From: Vanessa cardui
Lineage: Eukaryota > Arthropoda > Insecta > Lepidoptera > Nymphalidae
Direction: 5' to 3'
NCBI RefSeq assembly: GCF_905220365.1
Contig: NC_061134.1
Coordinates: 2,619,001-2,683,000 of the forward strand
Length of the DNA stretch: 64,000 nt
In this document: piece after piece, positions 31,258 to 41,445 of the stretch
Position numbering within the stretch: the first letter of the stretch is position 1
Layout: each line of letters opens with the position of its first letter
Position numbers and translations under genes: made by a program
Notes under the pieces: model-generated
What the model saw: only the letters and a program-made list of their open reading frames with translations
Told to the model about the DNA's origin: nothing
Databases searched by the model: none

Positions 31258-32020
31258 AATGGACTTTTAAGAGGACAGTAGGCCTATGTATAATAGCAGA
31301 AGATTTTCTTATTTTTAACTAACTATATACATATATTGAAGATGAATCGAGAAAATATTCATACTGTTATAATACTCAAAACTAGCTTAATTCATCACGT
31401 AGGTGACAATGGAGGATTGATAGTGTGAACCGGATCGCGTTTGACCGAACCCTGACCCTTCCTATGAATAGATCCACGTTATCCTCATTGGTTCGGAAGA
31501 AAAGGCTTTTCTTATATAAGTTTCTATTATTGAAACGATTTGTATGATTTTTATTCAGTATGACATTTATTCAGAGATCTTTTGTTTTACGTTGATAGTC
31601 TTTGAAACTGCCTCGTCATGATAATTAATCAAATTTTTTTGTCAAAATAAATTAACAATCTTTTTTCGAAAAAGCTAATTGACAATACATTTTTTATCGT
31701 AACTAACAATAATATGACAATGTAATAAGTACATAAAATTCAACAATAACTTGTATAGTAGGTATTGATCAGAACAATAAAACGATAGATGGAAAAAAGT
31801 CACCAAAAAACTTGCCGCGGAGTTAGATTAATATTTATATAATCATTCAACAGTGCCACTGTTTTTCAGAATATTTAATTTCAACTTTAGTAAAAGTTGA
31901 CTTTAATGCATTAAGCATTGTATTAAGTTAGTATTTAACATTGTTTATCCATTTCATACAAGAATTGCTGTGTGTCTTACTGGTTATTTTCTGTGGATAA
32001 CAATTAATTTATTCCTTTAG
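31258..32020. other. Spacer, nothing firm
   Basis: A GC-richer block (31395-31500, with GAACCGGATCGCGTTTGACC) is open on the minus strand for about 50 codons but has no start, splice signal or motif I know. Confidence 0.28.
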
Positions 32021-32402
32021 CATGACGGCTTTCAAATGCTTAGATTCAAGAGCCTACTTGAACAGAAAGATGTGACGAAGACACTCGGTAAGAAAGAAGT
32101 TGCTTACGCTGTACATGATGTATTAAATAACAAACTCTATGTCATTCATCAACATTTTTAAGAAACAACGTATATAATAAATAGATATAGTGAAACAGAG
32201 AGGGAGAGATAGTTATCATTTGGAGAGGAAGAGGGGATATCCCATTTTCGTTTCGTAACGATGATAGCTAGTTTAAGCTACTGTAAGCCGCGTAAAATAA
32301 TTACATTCCAATAAAAATATTTTGGTATTTAGTCTGGTTATCAGAAATCGAATTTGTAATTTTTTATCCGAATAATAACCAGCGATCCCTGACTGAGTAA
32401 AA

Positions 32403-32626
32403 TCACTACATAGTATTAAACAAAGTCGCTTAGCGCTGTCTGTCCGTATGTATGCTCAGATCTTTAATATTACTCAACTTATTTTGATGCTGTTTTTGTA
32501 CATAATACATGGAAAATAAAGAAGAAAAACGTTGATAATTGTGGAAGTTTTTAATGTGGTATCGTACATAGACACATTCTGTAGTATATTTAGTATCAGC
32601 ATTGCACCTAGATAGCCGGGGTCAGT
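32403..32626 (+). mobile_element. Helitron-like non-autonomous element, family A, diverged
   Basis: TCACTACATAGTATTAAACA, AAGTCGCTTAGCGCTGTCTG, ATTTTGATGCTGTT, AATACATGGAAAATA, TTTAGTATCAGCATTGCACC, then a damaged hairpin (TAGATAGCCGGGG). The terminal CTAG is lost. Confidence 0.56.
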
Positions 32627-32981
32627 CATCAATATAAGAATATTTTTTTTCAAAAAACGTCAAATCTTTATACATTTTTCGACCTATATCTCAAGCGTAA
32701 GTACGTTAAGTATGTGCATATTATATTCTCACGTTGAACTTTACATACATTATCATACCGACGCCAAATGCAGTGGAAATGCCGAGAAATCCACAGAAGT
32801 TAACTAAACTTGCATTTTAGAAGTGCTCGCGAATATATGCAAAGACCTATGTTTACTTTTAAGTGTTCCCTCGTCTTTGATAAAAAAGTCGGAGCTTTAT
32901 GAGATCTTGCGTTTCTCGGAAGTATAAGGTTTACTTGATGAAGGTGAAAGATGAATCCCACACATCAAATATTCTACCACC
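32627..32981. other. Spacer, nothing recognised
   Basis: AT-rich; no ORF, repeat or RNA gene seen. Confidence 0.28.
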
Positions 32982-32994
32982 AAACGTTTATTAT

Positions 32995-33274
32995 GATGAG
33001 TCGAGATGGCCCAGTGGTTAGAACGCGTGCATCTTAACCCAGACAAGCACCGCTGATTCATGTGCTTAATTTGTCTTTATAATTCATCTCGTGCTCAGCG
33101 GTGAAGGAAAACATCGTGAGGAAACCTGCATGTGACAAATTTCATAGAAATTCTGCCACATGTGTATTCCACCAACCCGCATAGGAACAGCGTGGCGGAA
33201 TATGTTCCAAACCTTCTCCTCAAAGGGAGAGGAGGCCTTTAGCCCAGCAATGGGAATTTACAGGCTGTTGTTGT
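32995..33274 (+). mobile_element. tRNA-SINE (family 1) with 13-bp target duplication
   Basis: Flanked by AAACGTTTATTAT (32982-32994 and 33275-33287). A 13-bp exact duplication makes the insertion boundaries certain. The head has lost the segment holding the B box: the text jumps from GCATCTTAACCC to AGACAAGCACC. As inserted it would lack a complete pol III promoter. Tail is GGCTGTTGTTGT. Confidence 0.87.
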
Positions 33275-33364
33275 AAACGTTTATTATTCTTGTGTTCCAT
33301 TGGGAACGGCACAGACGGCTCTACAGACACAATGGACATAACATGTCAATGATGCATTCAAATA

Positions 33365-33670
33365 TGATATCTATAAATTCATATAATAAAATTGGAGTTC
33401 AATTCTATTTGTAAAATTAAAATAGCCCTTTTTTATTCAATGCATATGTACACGGTATGTGCACACGGTACATATACCAAAATAACATTTTTTACAATTT
33501 TTGTCTGCCTGTCTTTCTGTCTGTCTGTCTGTTTGTTACGGCTAGCGGCTGAACTGATTTTGACGGGACTTTTACTGGCAGATGACTGATATAATAGGGA
33601 GTAACTTAGGCTACAATATTTATTTATTTTTGTTAAATTCAAACGCGCATAAGATCGTGGGCACAGCTAG
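33365..33670 (+). mobile_element. Helitron-like element, family D, with CTAG end
   Basis: Best family-D copy. Body TTTTTATTCAATGCATATGT, CCAAAATAACATTTTTTAC, a CTGT microsatellite (33505-33532), GAACTGATTTTGACGGGACT, TACTGGCAGATGA, end AAACGCGCATAAGATCGTGG plus GCACAGCTAG. Ends exactly in CTAG followed by T. Both predicted frames inside (65 and 69 codons) are repeat-derived. Confidence 0.58.
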
Positions 33671-34147
33671 TATGATATAAATATACATCGTCATCAAACT
33701 CTTGAGAAATGAAGAGCTTTTAAACTGTTCGACAAAAGAAAACCGTAACTGTGTACCAGTTTGTGTGTTCAAAAGAATAATACAAGTGTCATAACATCTG
33801 AGGTGTCATAGTTAAGAGATAAGGAATAAATTATACTTCTTATACAACTGCTATATAGTTTGCTACCGTTATATATGCTTTGCTAAGATTGGTATAGTAT
33901 GGAACATGATGTTTTTGTAGAGGCATTCCTATTTGCTAAGCGTTTAATGATAGCTCGGTTTACGGTCTTTTTGGCACATCAACGAGATTAATGGTAGTTG
34001 ATTACTCAAGTAATCGCTTTAGTTTGTTGTTATGTATTTCCTGTGAGTTTTATTGATGGTACTCTATATATAAGCTACGGATATATGCATGTAGTTTTGA
34101 TACTTTGCGTTATAATAGGTATGTATATATTCTTTTGCATTCATTGT

Positions 34148-34345
34148 CTTATAAGACGACCATTCTTTTAGGTGGTTAAATCGCCAATGCACCTTCAGTC
34201 TTCAAAGCCAACATGTTATGTTGAGCCTGCAGTTACACTGTGTCACTCACCGTTCAAACGGAACACAATAATGCTAAAAATTTCAGTTTCGGGATAGAAT
34301 ATCTAATTCTATATCTATCCATAAGGCACCCCACCACCAAGTAGT
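34148..34345 (-). mobile_element. SINE family 2, decayed
   Basis: Reversed fragments: CGCCAATGCACCTTCAGTCT, AACATGTTATGTTGAGCCTG, CAGTTACACTGTGTCACTCA, CGTTCAAACGGAACACAATA, GGCACCCCACCACCAAG. Old copy, with divergence throughout. Confidence 0.5.
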
Positions 34346-34598
34346 CTTAATATCAAAATAACCACTTTTTGCTAAATATTACGTATATATACACGAAACA
34401 TGTACCAAAATATACTTTTTATATTTTTATCTGTCTGTCTGATTGTTTGTTCCACATAACCTCTGGAATGGTTAGACCGATTTAGACGTGATTTTCACTT
34501 CTAGATAGCTGATATAATAAGGAGTAGCTGAGATTACTTTTATTTTAGAATTAATGTTAAATTCAAAGGCGAACGAAATGGGCAGAGATAGTCTTTAA
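34346..34598 (+). mobile_element. Helitron-like element, family D, diverged
   Basis: AAATAACCACTTTTTGC, TGTACCAAAATATAC, TATCTGTCTGTCTGATTGTT, TGTTCCACATAACCTCTGGA, TTAAATTCAAAGGCGAACGA, GGGCAGAGATAGT. Same module order as 33365. The end CAGAGATAGT is a mutated CAGCTAGT. Confidence 0.45.
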
Positions 34599-34844
34599 TA
34601 TAAATACATAAAATAAATGGACTAAACATTAGCAAGTATGCGTAGGTGTTACATAAATCACTGTGAATGAGTATTATAAATATCTTTGAATACAACCAGT
34701 CCCGAATCAGGCTCTATCGGGCTTTTTACGTCCCAGCCTAGATCCGTCGAATCCTCTTATCCAATTTAAATAACATAATGGCTATATTTCATCTGATATC
34801 TAAAAAGACAATTATTTTATGCTAGTAAGCCTATCCTTTCTCAA

Positions 34845-34992
34845 GTTCAAGCTTGTTTCATACCAAATTTTTGACGACCTCCGTGGTCGAGTGGTGTGAG
34901 TTTTGTTTTTTAAATTTCATCAAATTCGGTTCAGCGGTTTGGTCGAGAAAAAGCGACACATAAACAGAGTTTCACATTTATAATATGAGGAT
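34845..34992 (-). mobile_element. Helitron-like element, family C, with inserted SINE head
   Basis: AAGTTCAAGCTTGTTTCATA, CCAAATTT | inserted block | AAATTTCATCAAATTCGGTT, CAGCGGTTTGG, ACACATAAACAGAG, TTCACATTTATAATAT. Removing the insert restores the usual CATACCAAATTTCATCAAAT of this family (compare 48960-49010). Confidence 0.5.
34873..34905 (+). mobile_element. SINE family 4 head only (33-bp insertion)
   Basis: TGACGACCTCCGTGGTCGAG then TGGTGTGAGTTTT is the first 30 or so bases of the tRNA-derived family-4 SINE, standing alone inside a family-C element. AAATTT occurs on both sides and may be the target duplication. A 5'-end-only copy is unusual, because SINE truncation normally removes the 5' end. 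Confidence 0.5.
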
Positions 34993-35427
34993 TTCGGAGC
35001 TACGAAATTAGTTGGATTATAATACATATATATCTAAAAAACGTGATAACTCAAGAATGGTTCTTTTGGAATTTTGGTTTTTAAATTATTGCAAATAGTT
35101 ACCCCTATCACCTCCTAACGAATATACGGATATACGTCGAGTTACCAATAACCCTGTATATACTATGCTATATAGCTACATTTGAGTCAGCCGTGCCCAT
35201 TTTATACTACTGATAAAAATAACTCGCAATTAAAAAATGACAAAAACATATTCTATTTCACAAATTCACAAAACGGCTTTTTGTTACTGGAGCAAAATCT
35301 GTAGTTGTTTAAACGACGTGACGCTCGGTTTTTAACGAAAATGCTGTACGTAAATATAGGATTTAAAAAGAACATTAATTTTTACATTCATCACGTTTAC
35401 CTGTTGAAAGTAAATAGGCATAATTGA

Positions 35428-35592
35428 CGCCCGCAGCTTCTCTCGCGTTTAGATTAGGCAAAAAAAGTAGCCTATATCCTTCTGTGGAGTTCAAATTTGC
35501 TTCACACCAATTATATTAAATTATATATATTTTATTAAATTCGGTTCAATAGTATTGAGATACTTTCACATTTATAATTTTAATATAGATAA
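35428..35592 (-). mobile_element. Helitron-like element, family C
   Basis: GACGCCCGCAGCTTCTCTCG, CAAAAAAAGTAGCCTATATC, GAGTTCAAATTTGCTTCACA, TTCGGTTCAATAGTATTGAG, TTCACATTTATAATTTTAAT. Lacks the AAACAGACAG block, and an AT-rich insertion follows CACCAATTATATT. The CTAG end is not preserved. Confidence 0.48.
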
Positions 35593-36207
35593 CTCGTTGT
35601 AATTGAGATAAGCATAATAAAAATATCTGGTAAAAACTGAATTAAAATTGCTAGAAATAGAGACAAATGGAAATGTCTGAAGGAGGCATTCGCCCTCACA
35701 TAAGAAAGATATTACATTCGCTTATTTTTAAAACTACTATACTTTATATAATTTAAAAATCCAATTAACATTATAACTGTAATTAGATTATTTAAATGTA
35801 ACTAATATTATAATCATAATGTAAATCAAATTTAACTTTTGATTTATGCAAGAAATAAAAGGCTTTCTATTCTATTATATAGGAAATTATATATTAATAG
35901 TCCATGAGCGCCCACAGCTGGGAAAATACTTTTAAGGAAAAGCATTGAAACCTAATAAACATACTCAAAATTTACAATATCTAAAACAAAGTAAGCTTAT
36001 AATTTGAAGTATTTAATACCTACGGTCTTGTTAAATGTAGACTATATGTAATAAATCCTATTACAGTACAAAACGTAGGCCGACTTGTCCCAGGAAATCG
36101 ATTTTCATTCGAGGGTTTTTCATTACCGGTGCAGCTCACGACAGACAGTAGGCGACGGTGAATTAAACACTAAAAACTTTGAATTGGAATAATAATTATA
36201 TATATAT
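35593..36207. other. AT-rich spacer
   Basis: AAATAAAAGGCTTTCTATTC at about 35850 resembles a retroelement 3' tail, but no body is attached. Nothing else seen. Confidence 0.28.
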
Positions 36208-36230
36208 ACATTTATTGAGCTACATTTATT

Positions 36231-36536
36231 GAGCTGGGATGGCCCAGTGGTTAGAACGCGTACATCTTAACCGATGATTGCGGATTCAAACCCAGGCATG
36301 CACCACTATTTATATGTGCTTAATTTGTGTTTATAATTCATCTCGTGCTCGGCGTTGAAGGAAAACATCGTGAGGAAACCTGCATGTGTCTAATTTCATC
36401 GAAATTCTGCCACATGGGCATTCCACCAACCCGCATTGTTACAGCGTGGTGAAATATGTTCCAAACCCTCTCCTTAATGGAAGAGGAGGCCTTATCTCAG
36501 CAGTGGGAAATGTACCGGCTGTTACTTTACTTTTTT
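36231..36536 (+). mobile_element. tRNA-SINE (family 1), full length
   Basis: GAGCTGGGATGGCCCAGTGG head with intact A box and B box (GGATTCAAACCC). Body complete, tail GGCTGTTACTTTACTTTTTT. Directly upstream ACATTTATTGAGCT is tandemly duplicated (36208-36221, 36222-36235), the second copy running into the SINE start. The two overlapping frames inside are not genes. Confidence 0.83.
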
Positions 36537-36819
36537 TTACTTTATATACATTGGTTCATCTGGTGCAATACTGGAAAGGATACTCATCTGAATGTTATAG
36601 TCATTTGCATTACATATACATTTGCCCTTACATATTTTCAGGTAATCCCATAATTTAAAGTCTGTAGTCAGTTTTTACTTTAGATAAAGTCACTGTTAAA
36701 AATTAAAACCAATCCAATAAAGGGAATATAAATATTACGTCCCATACAATAATTCGGGCAATGAACAAACATAAAAAGTAAGTATATGAATACAAAATTA
36801 CCGATAGGCACACATACAT

Positions 36820-37022
36820 AGCCTGTAAATTTCCCACTGCAAGTTAGGAGCATGTTCCACCATGCTGTTCCAATGCTAGTTGGTGGAATAATGTGAAGCA
36901 GTCTTTTGTTAAAATTAGACACATACACGATTTTTCACGATGTTTTCCTTCACTACCCAGGACGAAATAATTTATAAACACAAATTAGGCACATGAAAGT
37001 TAAACAGTGATTCCTGGCCAAA
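36820..37022 (-). mobile_element. tRNA-SINE (family 1), decayed
   Basis: Tail AGCCTGTAAATTTCCCACTG, then a deletion of the GGCCTCCTCTCCC block, TTCCACCATGCTGTTCCAAT, GATGTTTTCCTTCACTACCC, ACACAAATTAGGCACATGAA. The head is cut at CTGGCC. Tail-to-tail with the copy at 36231. Confidence 0.66.
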
Positions 37023-37372
37023 AACACCCGCTAATGTAAAATCAATAAAGAGAGAAATAATATTTATTTATAACATACGAGAATTAAAATTTTTAAATGT
37101 ATTGAGTTAATAATTAATTGAATTGGTTGGAATTAATTTGTTTTAATGAACGATATTAATGTTAAATAAAATATTCAATGAATGCATGACCAAATTTACC
37201 GGCGTGAATCCAATCCTTTAAATAGCCTTTAGCACTTCCCGTAAATCATGAAAATATACATGATATTATTGGATACAACGTAATTACGAGCTGATTGAAT
37301 AATGCGTTATTGTAATTAATTAAAATTAGCTAAAAACAACACAGGTTTTTCATCAACAACACAGGCTTTCAC
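37023..37372. other. AT-rich spacer
   Basis: No gene. A short tandem repetition AACACAGG.TTTTCATCAA / AACACAGGCTTTCA at 37340-37370 marks the 3' breakpoint of the neighbouring LINE fragment. Confidence 0.3.
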
Positions 37373-38023
37373 AAGATTATAAATAAACCGAATTGCTCTC
37401 TTTTGTAAAATAAAGACAGATTCAATATCTGCAGCGTTACCCCAAAGTAATATGCCATATGACATAATACTGTGAAAATAAACTAAACGAGCGGTATCAA
37501 TATCAGTTAGTTGTCTAACTTTTCTAACCGCGTATGTTGCGGAGCTGAGTCTTCCTGTTAGGGATGATAAATGAGAGGTCCACTGAAGTCTGGAATCCAA
37601 TTCTATTCCTAAAAACACCGTAGTATCAGCTACTTCAAGACGGTCACCATTTAAAGATATATTATAATTTTGCTTGCTAACATTAGGTAGGGTAAAAACT
37701 ACACATTTTGTTTTTTGAGCATTCAAAACTAAATTATTTACTGTAAACCAATTGTGTATCTGTAATAATGCACCGTTCACATCGTCATAGTCATTTTTTT
37801 TCCTGTCAACCTTAAAAATCAGCGAAGTATCGTCAGCAAACAACACTATATCACAAATACCCTTAACATAGAAAGGAAGATCATTTATATATACTAGGAA
37901 TAGAAAGGGACCCAAAATTGAACCTTGTGGAACTCCCATTTTTAACGTAGATCCAGAAGACTTTATTCCATTAATGAAAACTTGTTGGATTCTTTGACTT
38001 AAATATGAAGCGATGAGATCCAA
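37373..38023 (-). pseudogene. Jockey/CR1-type LINE reverse transcriptase fragment
   Basis: About 217 codons open on the minus strand. From the N-terminal side: DLIASYLSQR, GVPQGSILGP, LFLVYINDLP and the catalytic FADD in VLFADDTSLIF. The thumb-like region follows (WFTVNNLVLNAQKTK, FLGIELDSRLQW, YGILLWGNAA) up to RAIRFIYNL, after which homology stops abruptly. The endonuclease domain, the first RT motifs and the 3' part are missing, so it cannot act. The predicted frame extends 20 residues beyond the LINE on the N-side into unrelated DNA and 18 residues beyond on the C-side. RT motifs put it in the Jockey/CR1 group; clade not settled. Confidence 0.8.
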
Positions 38024-38088
38024 TAAATAAATATAAAACAAAGTAGTTAAAATAATAAAGCTGTATTTACAATGAAAGATCATATTTA

Positions 38089-38384
38089 TATATCAGTAGA
38101 CGAGATGGCCCAGTGGTTAGAACTCTCATCTTAACCGATGATTGCGGGATCAAGCCCAGGCAAGCACCACTGAATATTCATGTGCTTAATTTGTGATTAT
38201 AATTTATCTCGTGCTCGGTGATGAAAAACATCGTGAGGAAACCTACATGTGTCTAATTGCATGGAAATTCTACCACAACCCGCATTGGAGCAGCGTGGTG
38301 GAATATGCTCTAATGCTCTCGTTAAAGGGAGAGGAGGTGTTTAGCCCAGCAGTGGGAAATTTGAACAGAATGTTGATTGATGAT
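38089..38384 (+). mobile_element. tRNA-SINE (family 1) with 11-bp target duplication
   Basis: Flanked by GATCATATTTA (38078-38088, 38385-38395), exact. Head GAGATGGCCCAGTGG with B box GGGATCAAGCCC. A 10-bp deletion in the GGCGGTGAAGGAAA block leaves GTGATGAAAAAC, and the CACATGTGCATTCCACC block is missing. The tail is unusual: AACAGAATGTTGATTGATGA instead of ACAGGCTGTTACTTT. It sits 66 bp from the LINE RT fragment. Confidence 0.85.
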
Positions 38385-38485
38385 GATCATATTTAATGTT
38401 TAACTCGTGTACCTTTCTCAGCTCGTTTAATAAATTTTGTTTATAACAAAAACACTTCTTTCCTTATCCTGACTCACCTCTGTTA

Positions 38486-38537
38486 TACTACAAAGAGTGT
38501 AAGACTATCCTGTTTTAGTCTTACACTTTTTGTAGTA
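38486..38537. repeat. Tight hairpin: 22-bp arms, 8-nt loop
   Basis: TACTACAAAGAGTGTAAGAC plus TA (38486-38507) pairs with 38516-38537 with a single mismatch. The loop is TCCTGTTT. Arms are far longer than expected by chance. Possibilities are a collapsed MITE of which only the two inverted ends remain, or an RNA hairpin of small-RNA-precursor size. There is no second copy in the window. Confidence 0.7.
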
Positions 38538-38539
38538 GG

Positions 38540-39420
38540 AATAAACAAATGCAACAAAGTTATTTCATTTTATTAAGAAATCAAACATCAACGAATAATA
38601 AAGCAAGTGTACTTAAAGGCAAAATTAGGCAAATCCTATTACAGTCCAATGTTCGTAAGTTTTGTAATACAAATTTGATTTCTGAACGTCTTGTTCATGT
38701 ACTGACAGCATCACAAATGATACCCACTTTAAATTTTATATGAATGTTCTTTGGTCAAATGGAATATGTATACTATTCATGTATTATAATTAATTTGTTA
38801 TATTGCAAGGTAACCCCTTTAAAATTGATTGTAATTGATTTTCTATCTGTACCCGAAAAAAGGTGTGGGCAATAGTTATATATTAGGTAGATTTTGGAAA
38901 TTTTCTTCGATATTTTTCATTTTTTACTTTTTACTGTTTATTTTAGTTTATTAATTTAAAATATGACTTTTTTCACTCAATTGAGACAGCGTTGTTTAGT
39001 ACCATCCCATATATATCTTAAGAAGAATGTTTTAATTTGTAAGTTGTGATAGAATTTGTATAGAATGCCATGGTCTCATGTTTTCAAATACAAGTTAATT
39101 AGATTTATTCAAATTATAAAAATATGTTGGTTGCTCTACACTATTAACCGTTTATTAACTCAAAGCTTAATTTCCTTCCTTGAGTTCCTGGCTACAGCGT
39201 CAGGTCAAAAACCACATAATATAATTGCATACATCTTTATTTAAAACGTGAACGAAATAACATATTTTCTGGAACAAAATAAACTTACAATAATATACAG
39301 CAATTAATTTAATTTCGAAACATAACATTCAAATAAAATATGTTAAGTACCTAATTTTGAAATATTTAAAAACACTACAACTTTTCCAACAAGATCTAGT
39401 TGAATATAACGTTGTAAATA
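38540..39420. other. AT-rich spacer
   Basis: Two frames of about 60 codons (38549-38743, 39056-39244) show no motif. No repeat recognised. Confidence 0.28.
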
Positions 39421-39423
39421 AAA

Positions 39424-39577
39424 TGGAGTTGGGAAATAGAGAACGAGCAAACCACGGAACGAAATCCAAGAACTGGATAAGGAGATATTAATCATCCAGC
39501 AGCAAGAGATACAGATGAAAAAGCAGAACGAATGGAAAGTGCTCGAAATGGGAATTACTGTAGATCTTTTATATCGT
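39424..39577 (+). pseudogene. Coiled-coil-like coding remnant (unknown)
   Basis: A purine-rich block. From about 39441 one plus frame is open for about 50 codons, with RNEIQELDKEILIIQQQEIQ then MKKQNEWKVLEMGI, a heptad-like, charged stretch typical of a coiled coil. It ends where a truncated SINE begins at 39578. Another frame starts with an ATG (MELGNRERANHGTKSK) but stops after 22 codons. It resembles a decayed piece of a transposon-encoded or host coiled-coil protein. Identity unknown. Confidence 0.25.
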
Positions 39578-39748
39578 ATTCATGCTCGGCGGTGAAGGAA
39601 AACATCGTGAGGAAACCTGTTTGTGTCTAACTTCATAGAAATTCTGACACATGTGTATTCCACCAACCTGCATTGAACAGCGTGGTGGAATATGTTCCAA
39701 ACCGTTGCCTCAAAGGAAGAGGAGGCCTTAGCCCAGCAGTACAAATAA
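39578..39748 (+). mobile_element. tRNA-SINE (family 1), 5'-truncated
   Basis: Begins within TCATGCTCGGCGGTGAAGGA and continues to GGCCTTAGCCCAGCAGT. Both the head and the ACAGGCTGTT tail are missing. Inserted directly after the coiled-coil-like remnant. Confidence 0.72.
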
Positions 39749-40344
39749 TGTTAAAATAATACATTAATTACATTCAATTAATTTAAAGTATTTTTTTAAC
39801 ATTATTAAATGAAATAGATTTATATTTAATTTAACAAAGTTTCCTCTCAACGACTCGTGAGAGCACTCAGGGTAAAATCCGTTAAAAGCAGCGACGTTTG
39901 AAACTGAAAAAACATTTCCCCGCATCGCTTGTTGCTAAAAAGACGAAAATATTTAGCAAATCACATTTCGGCCGGACTTTCCACGCGGCTGCAGCGAATG
40001 GATAGCTTTTTTTATCTCACCCTCGAAGCAAATACGAACGTTTTTGCTTTATAAAATAATAGAGATACCGTTGTGTTCCGTTTAGTAATTCTGCATGATG
40101 AAATTCATTTAAAAAAAAGTATTTGAAACTAAATTTCTTCTTATATTATATATAACATTAGATTATATCTGCTATAAAAAGAATTTTAACAAATCGATGA
40201 TTAATTGCGTAATTACGTCATTGTGAAATGTGGTCTATTTTTTTAATAAGTTTGGGAACTAAAATATGTCTCATCTATTTTTTAATGAATCATAACAATT
40301 ATCAACATTAAATGCTTAAATATATATACAAATATGAACTAAAA
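39749..40344. other. AT-rich spacer
   Basis: A GC-richer block at 39955-40040 (CATTTCGGCCGGACTTTCC, CGCGGCTGCAGCG) has no frame or repeat I recognise. Confidence 0.28.
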
Positions 40345-40559
40345 CTAGTTACTGTATAAATCTTGACCGCGTGGAATGGTGGCAAGAATGCTAGCAGCAT
40401 TTCCCCGTTGAATTGCAATTCCGATCCTCTGGGCAAAAAACGAACCAGCCCTCCTGTCACCAGTGGGGGCAATGAGGCGAGGTGTTATACTAAAAAACTT
40501 AAATTTTAAACTTGGATTCATTTGTCCTATAAGTTTGTCCACTGCTTCACAATATCTAT
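40345..40559 (-). pseudogene. Unrecognised ORF, coding-like 3' terminal fragment
   Basis: On the minus strand a frame opens after a TAG near 40560 and runs about 70 codons to a stop at 40345. It has no good ATG start: the first start-like codon is GTG at 40542 and the first ATG is seven codons later. The C-terminal part is GC-richer than its surroundings and has natural composition ([38 protein letters not shown]). I do not recognise the family. It looks like the last exon or broken end of a gene or of a transposon protein. The stop lies in AACTAGTTTT. Confidence 0.35.
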
Positions 40560-41445
40560 TGTTCTATCATAAATTCACACTCATTTAGTATCCAGATCAC
40601 ACCACCTCAAGATCCCGGACTCAACAAGGGCTAAAAAACCTTACTAAAGATTTCAAGATCCCTAAAAGTCAATAGTCATTATAATTATGATGCACTGAGA
40701 TTTATTAGGGCAGAATACATGAGACAGATGGACTAGTATAAGTCATCCTGATTTACACAATAGTGTACCTCATGCATTGCAGCATTCACTTTTGTACTTA
40801 ATTATTCATTTTTCTTTAAATTAAAATCAGGAGATGTAAACCTTTCGAATATTTAAATGACGATTAACTAGGAGTGTGCAGTCATAAGCCTTCGTATATT
40901 GTGTTCAGGCACCGTAAGTACGCTTTCGCTGCGTTGCGGTTTGCTGAATAATTGGCAATTAAACTACATAAATTGGTGCCAACAGTTTCCTGCATCTGAC
41001 TTCTCGACGTTGAAGTATTAATAATCCAATTCATTTCTGTTTTTCCTTGTTCTATAATATTAAAAGAAAAAATGTTTTACGTTGATTTGATTTGAAATGC
41101 TGATTTATTTCACTTTTGTTCAAGCTCTCTCAACAAAGACAAAGCGGACCAAAACAATAGACGTCTGTACACGAAGTTAAGAAATAACCACTTTCACACA
41201 AATAGTAATTATTTCATCCACAGATAGAAACTCCTTTGTATCAAAATATTCGCCTCGAGTTCTTTTATTAAAGAAGTCGTATTATTTGTACGATTATTTC
41301 CAATATGGTGGCTCATTCCGTCATAATTAATTTGTCGACCATATTAAGACGTACAACTATTGTAATTAAGGAATATTACGAGTTAAGAATCAAACTTTTA
41401 TTTCCTATTTTTATATGAAAAAAAAAACAGTATAACGGAGAAGCA
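40560..41445. other. Spacer, nothing recognised
   Basis: No supported ORF, repeat or RNA. Confidence 0.28.

Noticed and set aside
32021..32087. Exon-like block: CCTTTAG acceptor, 22 open codons, CTCG|GTAAGA donor
   Set aside because: The sequence TTTCAAATGCTT...AAGAGCCTACTTGAACAGAAAG is a decayed copy of the family-3 LINE tail (TTTCAAAAGTGCTTGTAAAAGC...CTACTTGAATAAAG), so the splice-like ends are probably accidental.
36386..36658. 90-codon frame and its overlapping partners, also 56377-56630, 53718-53906, 18743-18961 and 11285-11563
   Set aside because: All are translations of the family-1 tRNA-SINE, recognisable by the repeated peptide from AACCCGCATTGGAACAGCGT.
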